NCBI RefSeq assembly: GCF_026126405.1
Contig: NZ_JAFMTQ010000002.1
Location: 1 to 64,000, forward strand
Source of the DNA: Aureitalea sp. L0-47
GTDB lineage: Bacteria; Bacteroidota; Bacteroidia; Flavobacteriales; Flavobacteriaceae
Direction of reading: 5' to 3'
DNA length: 64,000 nucleotides
Both the position numbers and the translations under genes were made by a program. Below, piece after piece: positions 35,001 through 42,996 of the stretch (positions within the stretch are counted from its first letter, which is position 1; each line of letters opens with the position of its first letter). Below the pieces are notes generated by a model that was not told the DNA's origin, searched no databases, and saw nothing but the letters and a program-made list of their open reading frames with translations.

Positions 35001-36389
35001 ATACTGATAGGCAATGGCTAGTACTTCATCATTATTTAGTCTCTGATTTAAGGAAATATAACCTAGTTGTGTGTGAAGTCGGTATTCATTCGGTTGCAGT
35101 CTTCGGGCGTTCTCAAGGGTTACATAGTCGATTCCCTCATTCACGGAAACCCCGCTAAACCCTTGCTGTACAGTGGCGATATCCCGAATGGCGGGATTCA
35201 GTATGGATTGAACCGAAGCATCGTCAATTCCGAAGGGATTAAAATCGTTATTCTCGTTGTCGGCAAAGGAGTTGGGTGGTCTGTTTATAAATCCTCCCGG
35301 AGGTACATCCAATCCAATATTTTGGGGGTCAGCTTCACCAAGATCCTGCAAGGCAACGAGGTTTCTCACGTTCTCTGTTCGATTCGAACGGTTGGTTATC
35401 CAAACCTCCGCTCTTGTAATCTGTACATTGGAATTTATAAATGGGTATCGGTCGAGTACCCGATCATAGTTATCGCGGAACCAATGAGACACGAAAAAGT
35501 GACGATTCTCGTCATATTCCAGTGCAAAGAGCTCGAATTCTGTAACTGTAGCTCCTCCTTCGGCCACTACTGTTCGGGTTTCCGATTGCTGTTCGGAGAA
35601 TACCCCTGTAATCGTGGTCTTCCCAAATTGCAGTTGTGCTTTCACACCAAAGAGACTTTGCGCACCCTGGATCAAGCTACTGTTCAGTGGCATATTCACA
35701 TTACCAACTTCGATCTTCTGAATGATGTCGTCCTCTGTAGGAGTGTACTCAAGTTTGATCTGGTTCTGGAAATCAAAGGTGGATTGTGTATCGTAATTCG
35801 CTGTTACCTGGAGACGCTCACCTACTTTACCTAACAAACTCAAACTGATTCGTTGATCGAAATCGAAAGATAGGTTTCGTCGGTTTCGAGGCGAGAATGC
35901 GGGATTGTCCTGCTTGGTATACAACAAGCCCAGGTCCATTTCCACACTACCCTGTGGGATTACTTCAATGGTATTTCCTCCAAAAACCGATTCAAAAAAG
36001 TTACTGTTCACGTAGAATGTCGGCAGCAAGTTCTTCTGAAGTTCTTCTGCCCCTTCCTTTCGTCCGTCGGCAGCATCGATCTTTTCTTTGAAATAGGCTT
36101 TCATTTGCTCCTGAAGCATTAGCTCCTGGAATTCTTCGGGAGTAAGGATGATTGGGTAGGTAATATTCAGATCTCCAATCGCCTGGGTATAGATGTATCT
36201 ATCGGTGATAGGATCGTAGGTATATAGATCCTGTATACTTTGTGGATTTGGCAACTCCATACGACCCATATCGAAACCGGTGCTAGTAGAGTCCTGCGCC
36301 TGTACGCTACTTATGCTGCCTAAAATAATTCCTAAAATAAATAAAAGCCTTGCACAGCTTTTTTTGTAATCGTAATGTTTTGCGCCCAA
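29091..36389 (-). CDS. sprA: SprA, outer-membrane translocon of the type IX secretion system
   Basis: 2432 residues, the giant beta-barrel (Sov/SprA) that forms the outer-membrane exit channel for type IX secretion and is needed for gliding. The N-terminus is a signal peptide ending SSVQAQ, followed by the family line ELPNPQSIQDLYTYDP (about residues 43-58). The chain is full length without frameshift; the C-terminus SGITLRYNFGN is a typical barrel end. A glycine-rich insert (about residues 1913-1983) interrupts the C-terminal half. The start codon is TTG at 36389, three bases after the ruvA stop; no ATG or GTG exists before the signal peptide ends. Transcription probably comes from the promoter at 37000. 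Other T9SS genes (gldKLMN, porV) are outside the window. Confidence 0.95.
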   Translation of the reverse strand: MGAKHYDYKKSCARLLFILGIILGSISSVQAQDSTSTGFDMGRMELPNPQSIQDLYTYDPITDRYIYTQAIGDLNITYPIILTPEEFQELMLQEQMKAYFKEKIDAADGRKEGAEELQKNLLPTFYVNSNFFESVFGGNTIEVIPQGSVEMDLGLLYTKQDNPAFSPRNRRNLSFDFDQRISLSLLGKVGERLQVTANYDTQSTFDFQNQIKLEYTPTEDDIIQKIEVGNVNMPLNSSLIQGAQSLFGVKAQLQFGKTTITGVFSEQQSETRTVVAEGGATVTEFELFALEYDENRHFFVSHWFRDNYDRVLDRYPFINSNVQITRAEVWITNRSNRTENVRNLVALQDLGEADPQNIGLDVPPGGFINRPPNSFADNENNDFNPFGIDDASVQSILNPAIRDIATVQQGFSGVSVNEGIDYVTLENARRLQPNEYRLHTQLGYISLNQRLNNDEVLAIAYQYTVNGKVYQVGEFSNDGVEATGQTVPGMNPNSPPEGGLPQNLVVKLLKSNITNVDEPIWDIMMKNIYALGAFQLEQEDFRLNIFYTDPSPLNYIVPAAGTPEFPAVDLPEDVDDTILLNVFNLDKVNFNNDPQEGGDGFFDFIPGLTVDEQNGLIIFTSVEPFGEYLFEKLDLTPGGPENYEIPTSYNANQNRYVFKSLYDSTKIIAEQEQSDKNKFQLKGTYKSTGQDGIPIGAFNVPQGSVTVTAGGRVLVEGVDYTVNYQLGRVQILDPALLNSDTPIQITTENNTLFGQQTKRFTGLNVEHKFNENFQVGATYLNLNERPLTQKSSYNVEPINNTIVGLNANFSTEVPFLTRLVNKLPNIDTDVESNVSVRGEFAYLFPGAPKVADFDGKATVYVDDFEASQTELDVKAPLSWYLSSVPIGLGGERANGDLGYNYNRAKLAWYTIDPIFYSTQRPEGIDDEDLSSPFTRRVFRDEIFPNQDIIQGQTQALFSLDLAYYPSERGPYNFNPELGGGNSLPDPESRFGGITRQLSTTDFERSNVEYIQFWLMDPFIYDENADNPGGVLRFNLGNISEDVLKDGRKQYENGLPEDGSVTNTTPTAWGKVPTSQALVYTFDTEGQERINQDIGFDGLNDVEEAAQFPEFGGLADPAGDNYEYFLQAEGNILERYLQYNGTEGNSPVEVGDTNRGSTPQPDVEDINRDFTMNTVDSYFEYDIEIKRDMLDPATNEFVTDVKELDVTLQNNETIPVRWVQFRIPISEPDRAVNGIADYRSIRWMRMYMTDFSENTILRFGSLDLVRGDYRRYIQTLDITGEDPDLDDTLFENEAVNIEQNENRQPIPYVLPPGVFREELNNNNNIIRQNEQSLALRVTGLEPGDGRGVYKNFNVDMRQYENLEMFIHAESLLNEAALSDGDMVAFIRMGNDINQNFYEIQIPLNPTAFNVTSAEDIWPIENRLNLPLSLLQEAKTRTLGNPNVDPTQLQFFDQSELDPSTVDGAENEVRIGIQGNPSFGNVRVIMLGLRNATTSDVSGEVWFNELRLSELKNQGGWAAVASMDANMADFMNLSATAGMSTIGFGGIEQGPNQRSREDAQQYDVVTNVNLGQLLPQNWGINLPFNYGRSEALITPQFDPEFDDIELETRLDNTTDAAERSRIQEQAEDYTRRQSVNFIGVRKNRTSEKPPMPYDISNFTVSYSYNQTDHRDFEIEESIDQNVRVGATYDYNFPQKTYEPFKKNDSLFTGKYWKFLKDLNLNYLPTNLSVNSNIIRQYNEQKFREINLAQNLKPVPLLYQRNFLFDWQYTVNWNLTRSLRFNFNASNNRIINNYITPELQNDGNVIYNVDNTVGIWDGFFEVGQPNQHFQSLQVNYDLPFDKFPFLKFIRATYSYQGDFQWQDGSDLLSNIPFPIGDDNPEFFDLGNSVQNASTHRINSNLDMNTLYRYLGLTKIKPSSRGGRGGAGNGGGGNSKVKSQKEAAGKGNGGGKDGGQEAKGAAGQLSEGGAAGGRGAQGGGGTSLSGGEKALNTLIGLVTSIKKIQLNYQENNGIYLPGYTRSIGMMGTLKPTAGFVFGSQREVRELAARKGWLTLYPEFNEQYTEVENKQLDYQVNLEPLSDLKIDFNGNRIYSENYAENYIVEDGLYRSLTPFASGNFSISTMLISTAFGRSDEIESVAFDEFRSNRVVIANRLAEDFYGTTNFPVDDDGFPVGFGKGSQDVLLPAFLSAYKGSDASKEKTGIFRDVPLPNWDLKYTGLMKLAWFKKRFRRFSIQHGYRAGYTVNQFQTNLDYDPLDPTATDQAGNFKPQTFLTNVNLTEQFSPLIRIDFEMKNSINILAELRKDRALSLSFANNLLTEIQGDEIVVGLGYRIKDLRIGTNFGGKKKILKSDLNFKLDLSRRDNKTIIRYLDIENNQTTAGQTIYGIQFTMDYALSKNLTALFYYDHTFSEYAISTAFPQTTIRSGITLRYNFGN

Positions 36390-36392
36390 AGT

Positions 36393-36974
36393 TTACAAAT
36401 TTTTTAAAGCTTGTTTTATTATCTCCTCCACACTTGCATCGGGTTGCTCTTTCAGGATCTTATCACACACTTTCTCAACCTGTTTTCGAGCAAAGCCTAA
36501 AGTCTCCAATGCTGATAACGCTTCATTCCTATTCGTATTGCTCGATATTACAGAAACATCATCCAGTCCGTACACCTTGATAATTTTATCTTTCAGATCC
36601 AACACAGCTCGTTGTGCCGTTTTAGATCCAATCCCCTTTACCGACTGTATCGTAGCCACATCTTCGGCAGCGATGGCCTCCATGACTTGCTGGGGTGACA
36701 AAGACGAAAGCATCGTCCTGGCAATACTAGCCCCAATTCCTGAAACAGACAGCAACAACCTGAATATTTCGCGTTCCGTTTTGCCTGTAAATCCATACAG
36801 TGTATGCGAGTCTTCCCGCACCTGTAAATGGGTGTATAATTTTACATGCTCACTCTCGGGGAGTTGAGAGAACGTGTGCAACGAAATATTCACGAAATAA
36901 CCCACCCCGTTACAGTCTATGATCACCTCCGTTGGATTCTTCTCAATCAGCCTGCCCTGAATATGGGTTATCAT
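36393..36974 (-). CDS. ruvA: Holliday junction branch migration protein RuvA
   Basis: 193 residues with OB-fold N-terminus (MITHIQGRLIEKNPTEVIID), two helix-hairpin-helix motifs (LLLSVSGIGASIARTML and TIQSVKGIGSKTAQRAVLDL) and the C-terminal domain III that contacts RuvB (SALETLGFARKQVEKVCDKI). RuvA tetramers bind Holliday junctions and load the RuvB helicase. ruvB is not adjacent but lies about 5 kb upstream at 41779-42801. The stop codon is followed after three bases by the TTG start of sprA, in the same frame, so reinitiation is likely. Confidence 0.95.
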   Translation of the reverse strand: MITHIQGRLIEKNPTEVIIDCNGVGYFVNISLHTFSQLPESEHVKLYTHLQVREDSHTLYGFTGKTEREIFRLLLSVSGIGASIARTMLSSLSPQQVMEAIAAEDVATIQSVKGIGSKTAQRAVLDLKDKIIKVYGLDDVSVISSNTNRNEALSALETLGFARKQVEKVCDKILKEQPDASVEEIIKQALKNL

Positions 36975-36999
36975 TCGTTAATAAAAAGTTAATTGCCCC

Positions 37000-37007
37000 C
37001 AAATATA
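37000..37007 (-). promoter_or_regulatory. -7 element for ruvA-sprA
   Basis: TATATTTG on the minus strand, a full TAnnTTTG match, 25 nt before the ruvA ATG. No clear TTG at the expected distance was seen, so the call rests on the -7 box alone. Confidence 0.5.
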
Positions 37008-37042
37008 GTATATTTATTTGCATCTGCCATCCCTCGTAAATA

Positions 37043-39355
37043 CTAATTTTTCATAGCTTTTTTGGCCGCTTCTTCCTTCCTTCTTCTTTCCTTTTGCTGC
37101 GCATCAATTACCGCAACCGCAGCCATGTTCACGATCTCCTCCACACTGGCTCCAAGTTGCAGAATATGCACCGGTTTTTTCATCCCCAACATGATTGGGC
37201 CCACAGATTCCACAGCATTGAGTTCCTTAAGCATTTTGTAGTTGCTATTCGCCGAATCGAGATTGGGAAATATAAGACCATTTACTTTCTTGCCAGCCAG
37301 CTTTGAGAATGGGAATTTCTCTTTTAGTAATACAGGGTTCAGGGCAAAATCTACCTGCAATTCTCCGTCTACGTGCATGTCGGGATTGGATTTATGTAAC
37401 AACGTCACTGCATCCTGAACTTTACGGGCATGGTGGTCTTTGGAAGATCCGAAATTCGAGTATGAGATCATTGCGATCACTGGCACCAGTCCGAATAACT
37501 TCATGGTATAATTGGTCATCTGTGCTATATTGGCCAATTCGTGAGCGCTAGGGTCAATATTGATCGAAGTATCCGAAAGGAACATCGGGCCGCGCTTGGT
37601 AAGCATCATGTTTGTGGTGGCCACTCTCCTCACACCATCAAAAAGACCAATAGTTTCAAGCACAGGGCGCAACACCGCAGGGTATGCCCTGGAGTAACCG
37701 GAGATCATGGCATCTGCATCACCTTCGTTCACCATCATGGCCGCAAAATAGTTCCGTTCCCGCATTAATCGTCGTGAATCAGTGAGCGTAACTCCGTTTC
37801 GCTTTCTTCGCTTCCAGTATTTCTCGGCATAGTCTTTTAATTTATCCGATTGTTCATCACTCTTAGGGTCGATGATCTGGACACCTTCTTCTTCAAATTC
37901 AAGTTCGGCCATCAGTTCCTCGATGACCGTGCGTCGGCCTAGAAGTATAGGAACACCAATGCGTTCTTCGAATACCAGTTGAGCGGCCTTCAGCACGTCC
38001 AGACTGTCTGCTTCGGCAAAAACAATTCGCTTCGGATCCATCCTTGCACGATTATACATGAGCCTGATGATCTTGTTGTCACTACCCATTCGTTCGTACA
38101 ACTCATCCTGGTAGGCATCCCAATCGGTTATTTCCGAAGTTGCAACACCGCTTTCCATTGCCGCCCTGGCAACCGCCGGAGGTACCTGTGCGATAAGCCG
38201 GGGATCGAATGGTTTTGGAATGATATAATCCTTTCCGAAGGTAAGTCGGGTTTCCCCGTAGGCAATATTTACCTGTTCCGGCACGGGTTCTTTGGTTAAC
38301 TCTGCCAATGCCTTAACCGCAGCCATTTTCATCGCTTCATTTATCTTGGTAGCCCGCACATCCAGCGCACCCCTGAAAATAAATGGAAAACCAAGCACAT
38401 TGTTCACCTGGTTCGGGTGATCACTTCTCCCGGTTGCCATGATGATATCGTCCCTGGTTTGCACCGCAAGGTCATAGGCAATCTCGGGATCGGGATTCGC
38501 CATGGCAAAGACAATAGGATCTTTAGCCATGGAAACCAACATATCCGGAGTGACAATATCGGCAATAGACAAGCCAACAAAGACATCGGCATCTTTCATG
38601 GCCTCATCGAGGGTGTCGATCTTCCTGTCGGTTGCAAATTCTGTTTTTTCAGGAGTTAAGCCTTCACGATCCTTTCGGATAACACCTTTGCTATCCAGCA
38701 TGACTATATTTTCCGGATTCGCGCCGAATGCTGCATACAGCCGGGTACAAGAAACCGCAGCTGCTCCGGCACCGCTTATCACTATCCTGACCTTGGCAAT
38801 ATCCTTTCCTGTGATCTCCAGGGCATTGATCAGGGCTGCGGCAGAAATGATGGCAGTTCCGTGCTGGTCATCGTGCATTACAGGAATATCCAATTCCTCT
38901 TTTAAGCGCCTTTCGATCTCAAAAGCCTCGGGAGCCTTGATGTCCTCAAGGTTGATCCCACCGAAGGTAGGAGCGATATTCTTAACCGTTTCTACGAATT
39001 CATCAATATTCTCGGTATTCACTTCAATATCGAATACGTCAATATCGGCAAAGATCTTGAAGAGCAGCCCCTTCCCTTCCATAACCGGCTTCGAAGCCTC
39101 AGGCCCAATGTTACCCAGGCCGAGTACAGCTGTTCCATTGGAAATTACCGCAACCAGGTTGCCTTTGTTGGTGTAGCGGTATACATTATTCACCTCTTTG
39201 TCGATCTCGAGACAGGGCTCGGCCACTCCTGGAGAATACGCCAGCGAGAGGTCACGTTGTGTGGCATATTTCTTAGTGGGTACAACCTGGATCTTACCAG
39301 GTTTAGGTTTGGCGTGATATAAAAGGGCTTCGCGGCGTTTACTTTGCTTGCTCAT
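37043..39355 (-). CDS. maeB: NADP-dependent malic enzyme with phosphotransacetylase-like C-terminal domain
   Basis: 770 residues, the usual length of the MaeB fusion. The N-terminal 430 residues hold the malic domain (YSPGVAEPCLEI, VMHDDQHGTAIISAAALINAL) and the NAD(P)-binding domain (VVISGAGAAAVSCTRLYAAFGA). Residues about 440-770 are the phosphate acetyl/butyryltransferase-like domain (VFAEADSLDVLKAAQ, GRRTVIEELMAELEF), which in this family is regulatory and not catalytic. The enzyme decarboxylates malate to pyruvate in the cytosol with NADP reduction. It has its own -7 box at 39375 and lies 68 bases upstream of ruvA. Confidence 0.95.
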   Translation of the reverse strand: MSKQSKRREALLYHAKPKPGKIQVVPTKKYATQRDLSLAYSPGVAEPCLEIDKEVNNVYRYTNKGNLVAVISNGTAVLGLGNIGPEASKPVMEGKGLLFKIFADIDVFDIEVNTENIDEFVETVKNIAPTFGGINLEDIKAPEAFEIERRLKEELDIPVMHDDQHGTAIISAAALINALEITGKDIAKVRIVISGAGAAAVSCTRLYAAFGANPENIVMLDSKGVIRKDREGLTPEKTEFATDRKIDTLDEAMKDADVFVGLSIADIVTPDMLVSMAKDPIVFAMANPDPEIAYDLAVQTRDDIIMATGRSDHPNQVNNVLGFPFIFRGALDVRATKINEAMKMAAVKALAELTKEPVPEQVNIAYGETRLTFGKDYIIPKPFDPRLIAQVPPAVARAAMESGVATSEITDWDAYQDELYERMGSDNKIIRLMYNRARMDPKRIVFAEADSLDVLKAAQLVFEERIGVPILLGRRTVIEELMAELEFEEEGVQIIDPKSDEQSDKLKDYAEKYWKRRKRNGVTLTDSRRLMRERNYFAAMMVNEGDADAMISGYSRAYPAVLRPVLETIGLFDGVRRVATTNMMLTKRGPMFLSDTSINIDPSAHELANIAQMTNYTMKLFGLVPVIAMISYSNFGSSKDHHARKVQDAVTLLHKSNPDMHVDGELQVDFALNPVLLKEKFPFSKLAGKKVNGLIFPNLDSANSNYKMLKELNAVESVGPIMLGMKKPVHILQLGASVEEIVNMAAVAVIDAQQKERRRKEEAAKKAMKN

Positions 39356-39374
39356 AATCGAAAAGACTAAAGAA

Positions 39375-39382
39375 CAAAGTTA
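39375..39382 (-). promoter_or_regulatory. -7 element for maeB
   Basis: TAACTTTG on the minus strand (full TAnnTTTG match), 19 nt before the maeB ATG. No clear TTG -33 box. Confidence 0.5.
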
Positions 39383-39414
39383 CGAGTATAGTGGAACTGT
39401 GGAAAAAATATACG

Positions 39415-40341
39415 TTAATCTTTCAGGAACCGAATATTGCGCTGTAGCCCATTGAAACCGGTTCGTTTTACCGCACTTTTCTTGAATATCTTCTGAAATA
39501 CTTCCAGAGTGATCTCCTCCCAGTCGCTCTTACTCATCTCGAGCAATTCCGGATTAGGATCGAACAGGGGTTCCCTATGACTCTTACTGAAACGGTTCCA
39601 TGGGCACACATCCTGGCAGACATCACAACCGAACATCCAGTCGTCGAACTTCCCTGCCATTTCGGAAGGAATCTCGTTCTTGAGTTCAATGGTAAAATAG
39701 GAGATACACTTACTCCCGTCCACTACATAAGGTTCTACTATGGCCTCTGTTGGACAGGCATCGATACAGGCGGTACAGCTTCCGCAGTGATCGGTCACCG
39801 GGCTGTCGTATTCCAATTCCAGGTCGATGATCAATTCAGCAATAAAGAAAAACGAGCCTACCTGCTTGCTGATAAGATTGCTGTGTTTACCCATCCATCC
39901 TAAGCCACTTTTAGCTGCCCAGGCCTTATCCAGCACTGGTGCTGAATCTACAAATGCTCTTCCGTGAACTTCCCCTATTTCCTCGTTGATAAAGTGCAGT
40001 AGCTGCTTGAGTTTATCCTTGATCACGAAGTGATAGTCTGTGCCATAGGCATACTTGGAGATCTTATAGCTACCTTCTCTTTGGGTTTCCTTCGGAAAGT
40101 AATTCAACAATAGGGAAACCACACTTTTGGAACCGGGAACAAGCTTAGTGGGGTCCAGGCGCTTGTCGAAATGATTTGCCATATACCCCATCTCACCGTG
40201 CATATTCTGCTTCAGCCATTTTTCCAGGCGTGGTGCTTCTTCCTCAAGGAAGCCGGCCTTACTCATCCCGCAGGAAAGAAAGCCCAGGCGTTTAGCCTCT
40301 TGTTTGATGAGTTGGGTATATTTCGAAGTATTCGAATTCAT
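39415..40341 (-). CDS. queG: Epoxyqueuosine reductase
   Basis: 308-residue cobalamin- and Fe-S-dependent reductase that makes queuosine from epoxyqueuosine in tRNA. The two ferredoxin-like clusters are visible as [16 protein letters not shown] and [13 protein letters not shown], with [14 protein letters not shown] between. The Asp of the active-site loop lies in [25 protein letters not shown]. The C-terminal HEAT-type extension of some QueG proteins is absent. The start overlaps the P450 stop by four bases (ATGA), so both are in one operon. Confidence 0.94.
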   Translation of the reverse strand: MNSNTSKYTQLIKQEAKRLGFLSCGMSKAGFLEEEAPRLEKWLKQNMHGEMGYMANHFDKRLDPTKLVPGSKSVVSLLLNYFPKETQREGSYKISKYAYGTDYHFVIKDKLKQLLHFINEEIGEVHGRAFVDSAPVLDKAWAAKSGLGWMGKHSNLISKQVGSFFFIAELIIDLELEYDSPVTDHCGSCTACIDACPTEAIVEPYVVDGSKCISYFTIELKNEIPSEMAGKFDDWMFGCDVCQDVCPWNRFSKSHREPLFDPNPELLEMSKSDWEEITLEVFQKIFKKSAVKRTGFNGLQRNIRFLKD

Positions 40342-41693
40342 TGCTTTCTATTTTTGAATTCGATCATCAAATCAACGGGTTTAAGCGTGATCAGCGGATT
40401 CAATTGTGGTTTTTCTAGCGATGTGCTAAGCTCGTAATTCTTCACAAGGTATGCTATGGCCAGCACCATTTCATAAATAGCGAAGCCCATCCCAATGCAC
40501 ATCCGCGGGCCTGCTCCAAAGGGGAAATATACACCTGTCGTTTCCTTTCGCCTTTCGCCCAGAAAGCGCTCCGGTTGAAATTCCTCGGGGTCCTTCCAAT
40601 ACTTAGGATTTCGATGTAATTCGTAAAATGAAACACCTACCAGGGTGTTCTTCATGATGTGATAATCTCCAATGGTATCGTCCTCCAGGTTCTCACGGTC
40701 GGTGATCCAGGCCGGAGGATATAATCGCATGGATTCGTCGATCACAGCCCTAGTAAAAGGCAGCAGTTTTATTTGCTCGAGCGAGTTGTTAGTTTTTTCA
40801 TGCGCCATATCCACTTCCTCGAAAACCCGCTGTTGCGCATCCTGGTCCCTGGCGAGTAAATAGGAAGTAAATGCCAGGGCATTGGCCGTAGTTTCATGAC
40901 CTGCCACAAACAATATGGATATCTCATCTATGAGCTGTTTGGTGCTCATTGGTTCTCCCGTATCCTCGTAACGAGTGGCCAGTAACATATCGAGCAGGTC
41001 GTCGTGTTTTTCTTTGGATGTCTTTCGTTCCTCGATGACCCCACCAATAATGGACCTGCTCTCCTCTGCCAGGTTCAAATGTTTCTTTACCTGGCCGCTT
41101 AAGTTAAACCACCAGCCCTTATGCGGTAGTCGCACTTCTTTCACCAGGAACAATTGAATCTCCTGTATTATTGTCTGAAGACGTTTCAAGGTGTCTTCAT
41201 CAACTGTAAGATTAAATAAAGATGAAGCAACCACATTGAATGCCAACTGGTTCATAATTGGGAACACATCAGTGGAACAGCCTGTAGGAAGTTGGTAAAG
41301 CTCCTTTTCGATAGTTTCCTGCATGAGTCCTACCAGGCTATCCATTTTCTTCTTATGAAATGCGGGTTGGATCAATCGTCGCTGGCGTAACCAAAAAGGC
41401 CCGTTTGCCGTGAGCAGGCCCATCCCAAGGTATTTCGAAAGGTATTTGGTTTGTATGCTCGATTTGTAATAATTCTTGTGGTTCTTCTGAAGAATATATT
41501 GCACTACGTCCTTATCCCTCGAAAGCATAATATATTTTTTCCTTCCCAGTTTTACTGAAAAGGTATCTCCATAGGTGTTAAAGAATTCGCGATGAAAAGG
41601 AATTGGGTTCTTCCGAATTTTCTCTGCTTTCAGAAAGAATTTTAAGAGCGGCAGGCGGTCTGGATAATTATATGCTCGTTGTTTTTCGGCCAT
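40338..41693 (-). CDS. Cytochrome P450
   Basis: 451 residues with all class-defining motifs: I-helix [11 protein letters not shown] (about 260-270), K-helix ESMRL (ExxR), and the haem loop [14 protein letters not shown] with the ligand Cys399. No N-terminal membrane anchor is seen, so it is probably soluble. It resembles bacterial CYP102/CYP4-like monooxygenases with fatty-acid-type substrates, but this is only general similarity. No redox partner gene is adjacent. It is the first gene of an operon with queG, an unexpected pair. A dispersed inverted repeat lies just upstream at 41706-41765. Confidence 0.93.
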   Translation of the reverse strand: MAEKQRAYNYPDRLPLLKFFLKAEKIRKNPIPFHREFFNTYGDTFSVKLGRKKYIMLSRDKDVVQYILQKNHKNYYKSSIQTKYLSKYLGMGLLTANGPFWLRQRRLIQPAFHKKKMDSLVGLMQETIEKELYQLPTGCSTDVFPIMNQLAFNVVASSLFNLTVDEDTLKRLQTIIQEIQLFLVKEVRLPHKGWWFNLSGQVKKHLNLAEESRSIIGGVIEERKTSKEKHDDLLDMLLATRYEDTGEPMSTKQLIDEISILFVAGHETTANALAFTSYLLARDQDAQQRVFEEVDMAHEKTNNSLEQIKLLPFTRAVIDESMRLYPPAWITDRENLEDDTIGDYHIMKNTLVGVSFYELHRNPKYWKDPEEFQPERFLGERRKETTGVYFPFGAGPRMCIGMGFAIYEMVLAIAYLVKNYELSTSLEKPQLNPLITLKPVDLMIEFKNRKQ

Positions 41694-41705
41694 TTGATTG
41701 TCCGG

Positions 41706-41765
41706 TCGAGCGCAGTCGAGACCTTCTTGTTAATAGCAATTCTTCGGACCCCTCGACTGCGCTCG
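41706..41765. repeat. REP-like inverted repeat between ruvB and the P450 gene
   Basis: Arms CGAGCGCAGTCGAG (41707-41720) and CTCGACTGCGCTCG (41752-41765) are perfect inverted copies of 14 bases around a 31-base spacer. Elements with the CTCGACTGCGCTCGA core are scattered between genes in many flavobacterial genomes, to my knowledge. It lies just past the ruvB stop (41779) and before the P450 ATG (41693), so it could stop ruvB transcripts or affect P450 mRNA. Confidence 0.7.
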
Positions 41766-41778
41766 GGGGGACGTTCCT

Positions 41779-42801
41779 CTAAAACAAGCCGCCTTGGGTA
41801 CCGCCTTTAACACGTCCCAGGTGTTTGTACGCAGCCTCGGTTACTTCTCTGCCCCTCGGAGTTCTCATAATGAATCCCTGCTGAATAAGGAAAGGTTCGT
41901 ACACCTCTTCTATGGTCTCGCTGCTTTCGGAAACTGCTGTGGCCAGGGTAGTAATACCTACGGGGCCTCCTTTGAACTTATCGATCAATGTGGTAAGGAT
42001 CTTATTATCCATTTCGTCCAGGCCATGAGCATCCACATGAAGCGCTTCCAAAGCGAACTTGGCAATTTTTATATCGATGTTTCCATCTCCTTTGATCTGC
42101 GCAAAATCCCGAACTCTTCTAAGAAGGGCATTTGCGATCCTTGGGGTACCTCTACTTCTTCCTGCAACCTCAATGGCGGCTTCCATAGTGATGGGCACTT
42201 TCAGGATACCAGCGCTGCGTTGTACAATGGTGGTTAGGAGGTCTGTTGAATAATATTGTAGTCGTGAAGCGATCCCGAAACGAGCACGCATGGGTGCTGT
42301 GAGAAGTCCCGAACGGGTAGTAGCACCTATGAGTGTAAACGGATTTAAATTGATCTGGACTGTACGCGCGTTAGGCCCTGTCTCGATCATGATATCGATC
42401 TTGTAATCCTCCATTGCCGAGTACAGGTATTCCTCTACTATAGGGCTCAATCTGTGAATCTCATCAATGAATAAAACATCTCTTTCTTCCAGGTTGGTAA
42501 GCAAACCAGCCAGGTCTCCGGGTTTGTCCAAAACAGGACCGGAGGTTACCTTGATGGAAACATCCAGTTCATTGGCGAGTATGTGAGCAAGGGTAGTCTT
42601 TCCTAATCCCGGTGGTCCGTGGAAAAGTGTATGGTCCAGGGCCTCATCTCTTAAATTCGCTGCCTGAACAAAGATCTGTAGATTTTCCAGCGCCTGATCC
42701 TGACCCGTAAAATCATCAAAGGTAAGGGGTCGTAATTTCTTTTCAATGTCGAGCTCCTGTGGGGTGAGTTGTTCTCCGGTAGGATCGAGGTGTTCGTTCA
42801 T
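41779..42801 (-). CDS. ruvB: Holliday junction DNA helicase RuvB
   Basis: 340 residues, AAA+ motor of the RuvAB branch-migration complex. Walker A is GPPGLGKTT, Walker [10 protein letters not shown], sensor 1 [10 protein letters not shown], and the arginine finger region is [14 protein letters not shown]. The C-terminal winged helix ends [15 protein letters not shown]. The start at 42801 gives the typical opening [12 protein letters not shown]; the extra 34 residues of the longest frame (42903) are not family sequence. The -7 box at 42806 lies so close that a leaderless or near-leaderless mRNA is predicted. Confidence 0.95.
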   Translation of the reverse strand: MNEHLDPTGEQLTPQELDIEKKLRPLTFDDFTGQDQALENLQIFVQAANLRDEALDHTLFHGPPGLGKTTLAHILANELDVSIKVTSGPVLDKPGDLAGLLTNLEERDVLFIDEIHRLSPIVEEYLYSAMEDYKIDIMIETGPNARTVQINLNPFTLIGATTRSGLLTAPMRARFGIASRLQYYSTDLLTTIVQRSAGILKVPITMEAAIEVAGRSRGTPRIANALLRRVRDFAQIKGDGNIDIKIAKFALEALHVDAHGLDEMDNKILTTLIDKFKGGPVGITTLATAVSESSETIEEVYEPFLIQQGFIMRTPRGREVTEAAYKHLGRVKGGTQGGLF

Positions 42802-42805
42802 AACA

Positions 42806-42840
42806 CAAATATACAAAGAGCATTCATACATCACTTCCAA
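42806..42840 (-). promoter_or_regulatory. Promoter of ruvB, start codon at the expected transcription start
   Basis: TATATTTG (42806-42813, minus strand) is a full -7 match; a TTG (plus bases 42838-42840) lies 24 nt upstream. The ATG at 42801 is only four bases after the -7 box. Confidence 0.5.
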
Positions 42841-42855
42841 AGAAGTATATAAAGC

Positions 42856-42882
42856 GAAAGCCGTTGCTTTCGCACGGCTTTC
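42856..42882. other. Hairpin upstream of ruvB
   Basis: GAAAGCCGT (42856-42864) and ACGGCTTTC (42874-42882) form a perfect 9-bp stem with a 9-base loop. No T-run follows on either strand. A second perfect stem with a 2-base loop, TACGTGA/TCACGTA, lies at 42961-42976 just beyond the MATE gene end. Role unknown. Confidence 0.4.
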
Positions 42883-42996
42883 ATGTAGTAGCAATCTCCC
42901 CAAATTGCCAAAAACTGGTATTAATATTTCAAAGATATGTGCTGTGAGGAATTTTGCCTATACGTGAAATCACGTAATTGTGAAAAAAATTGCTCT

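Noticed and set aside
35067-35834. Plus-strand frame of 255 residues opposite sprA
   Set aside because: sprA is continuous through the region and the frame shows no domain pattern or start context.
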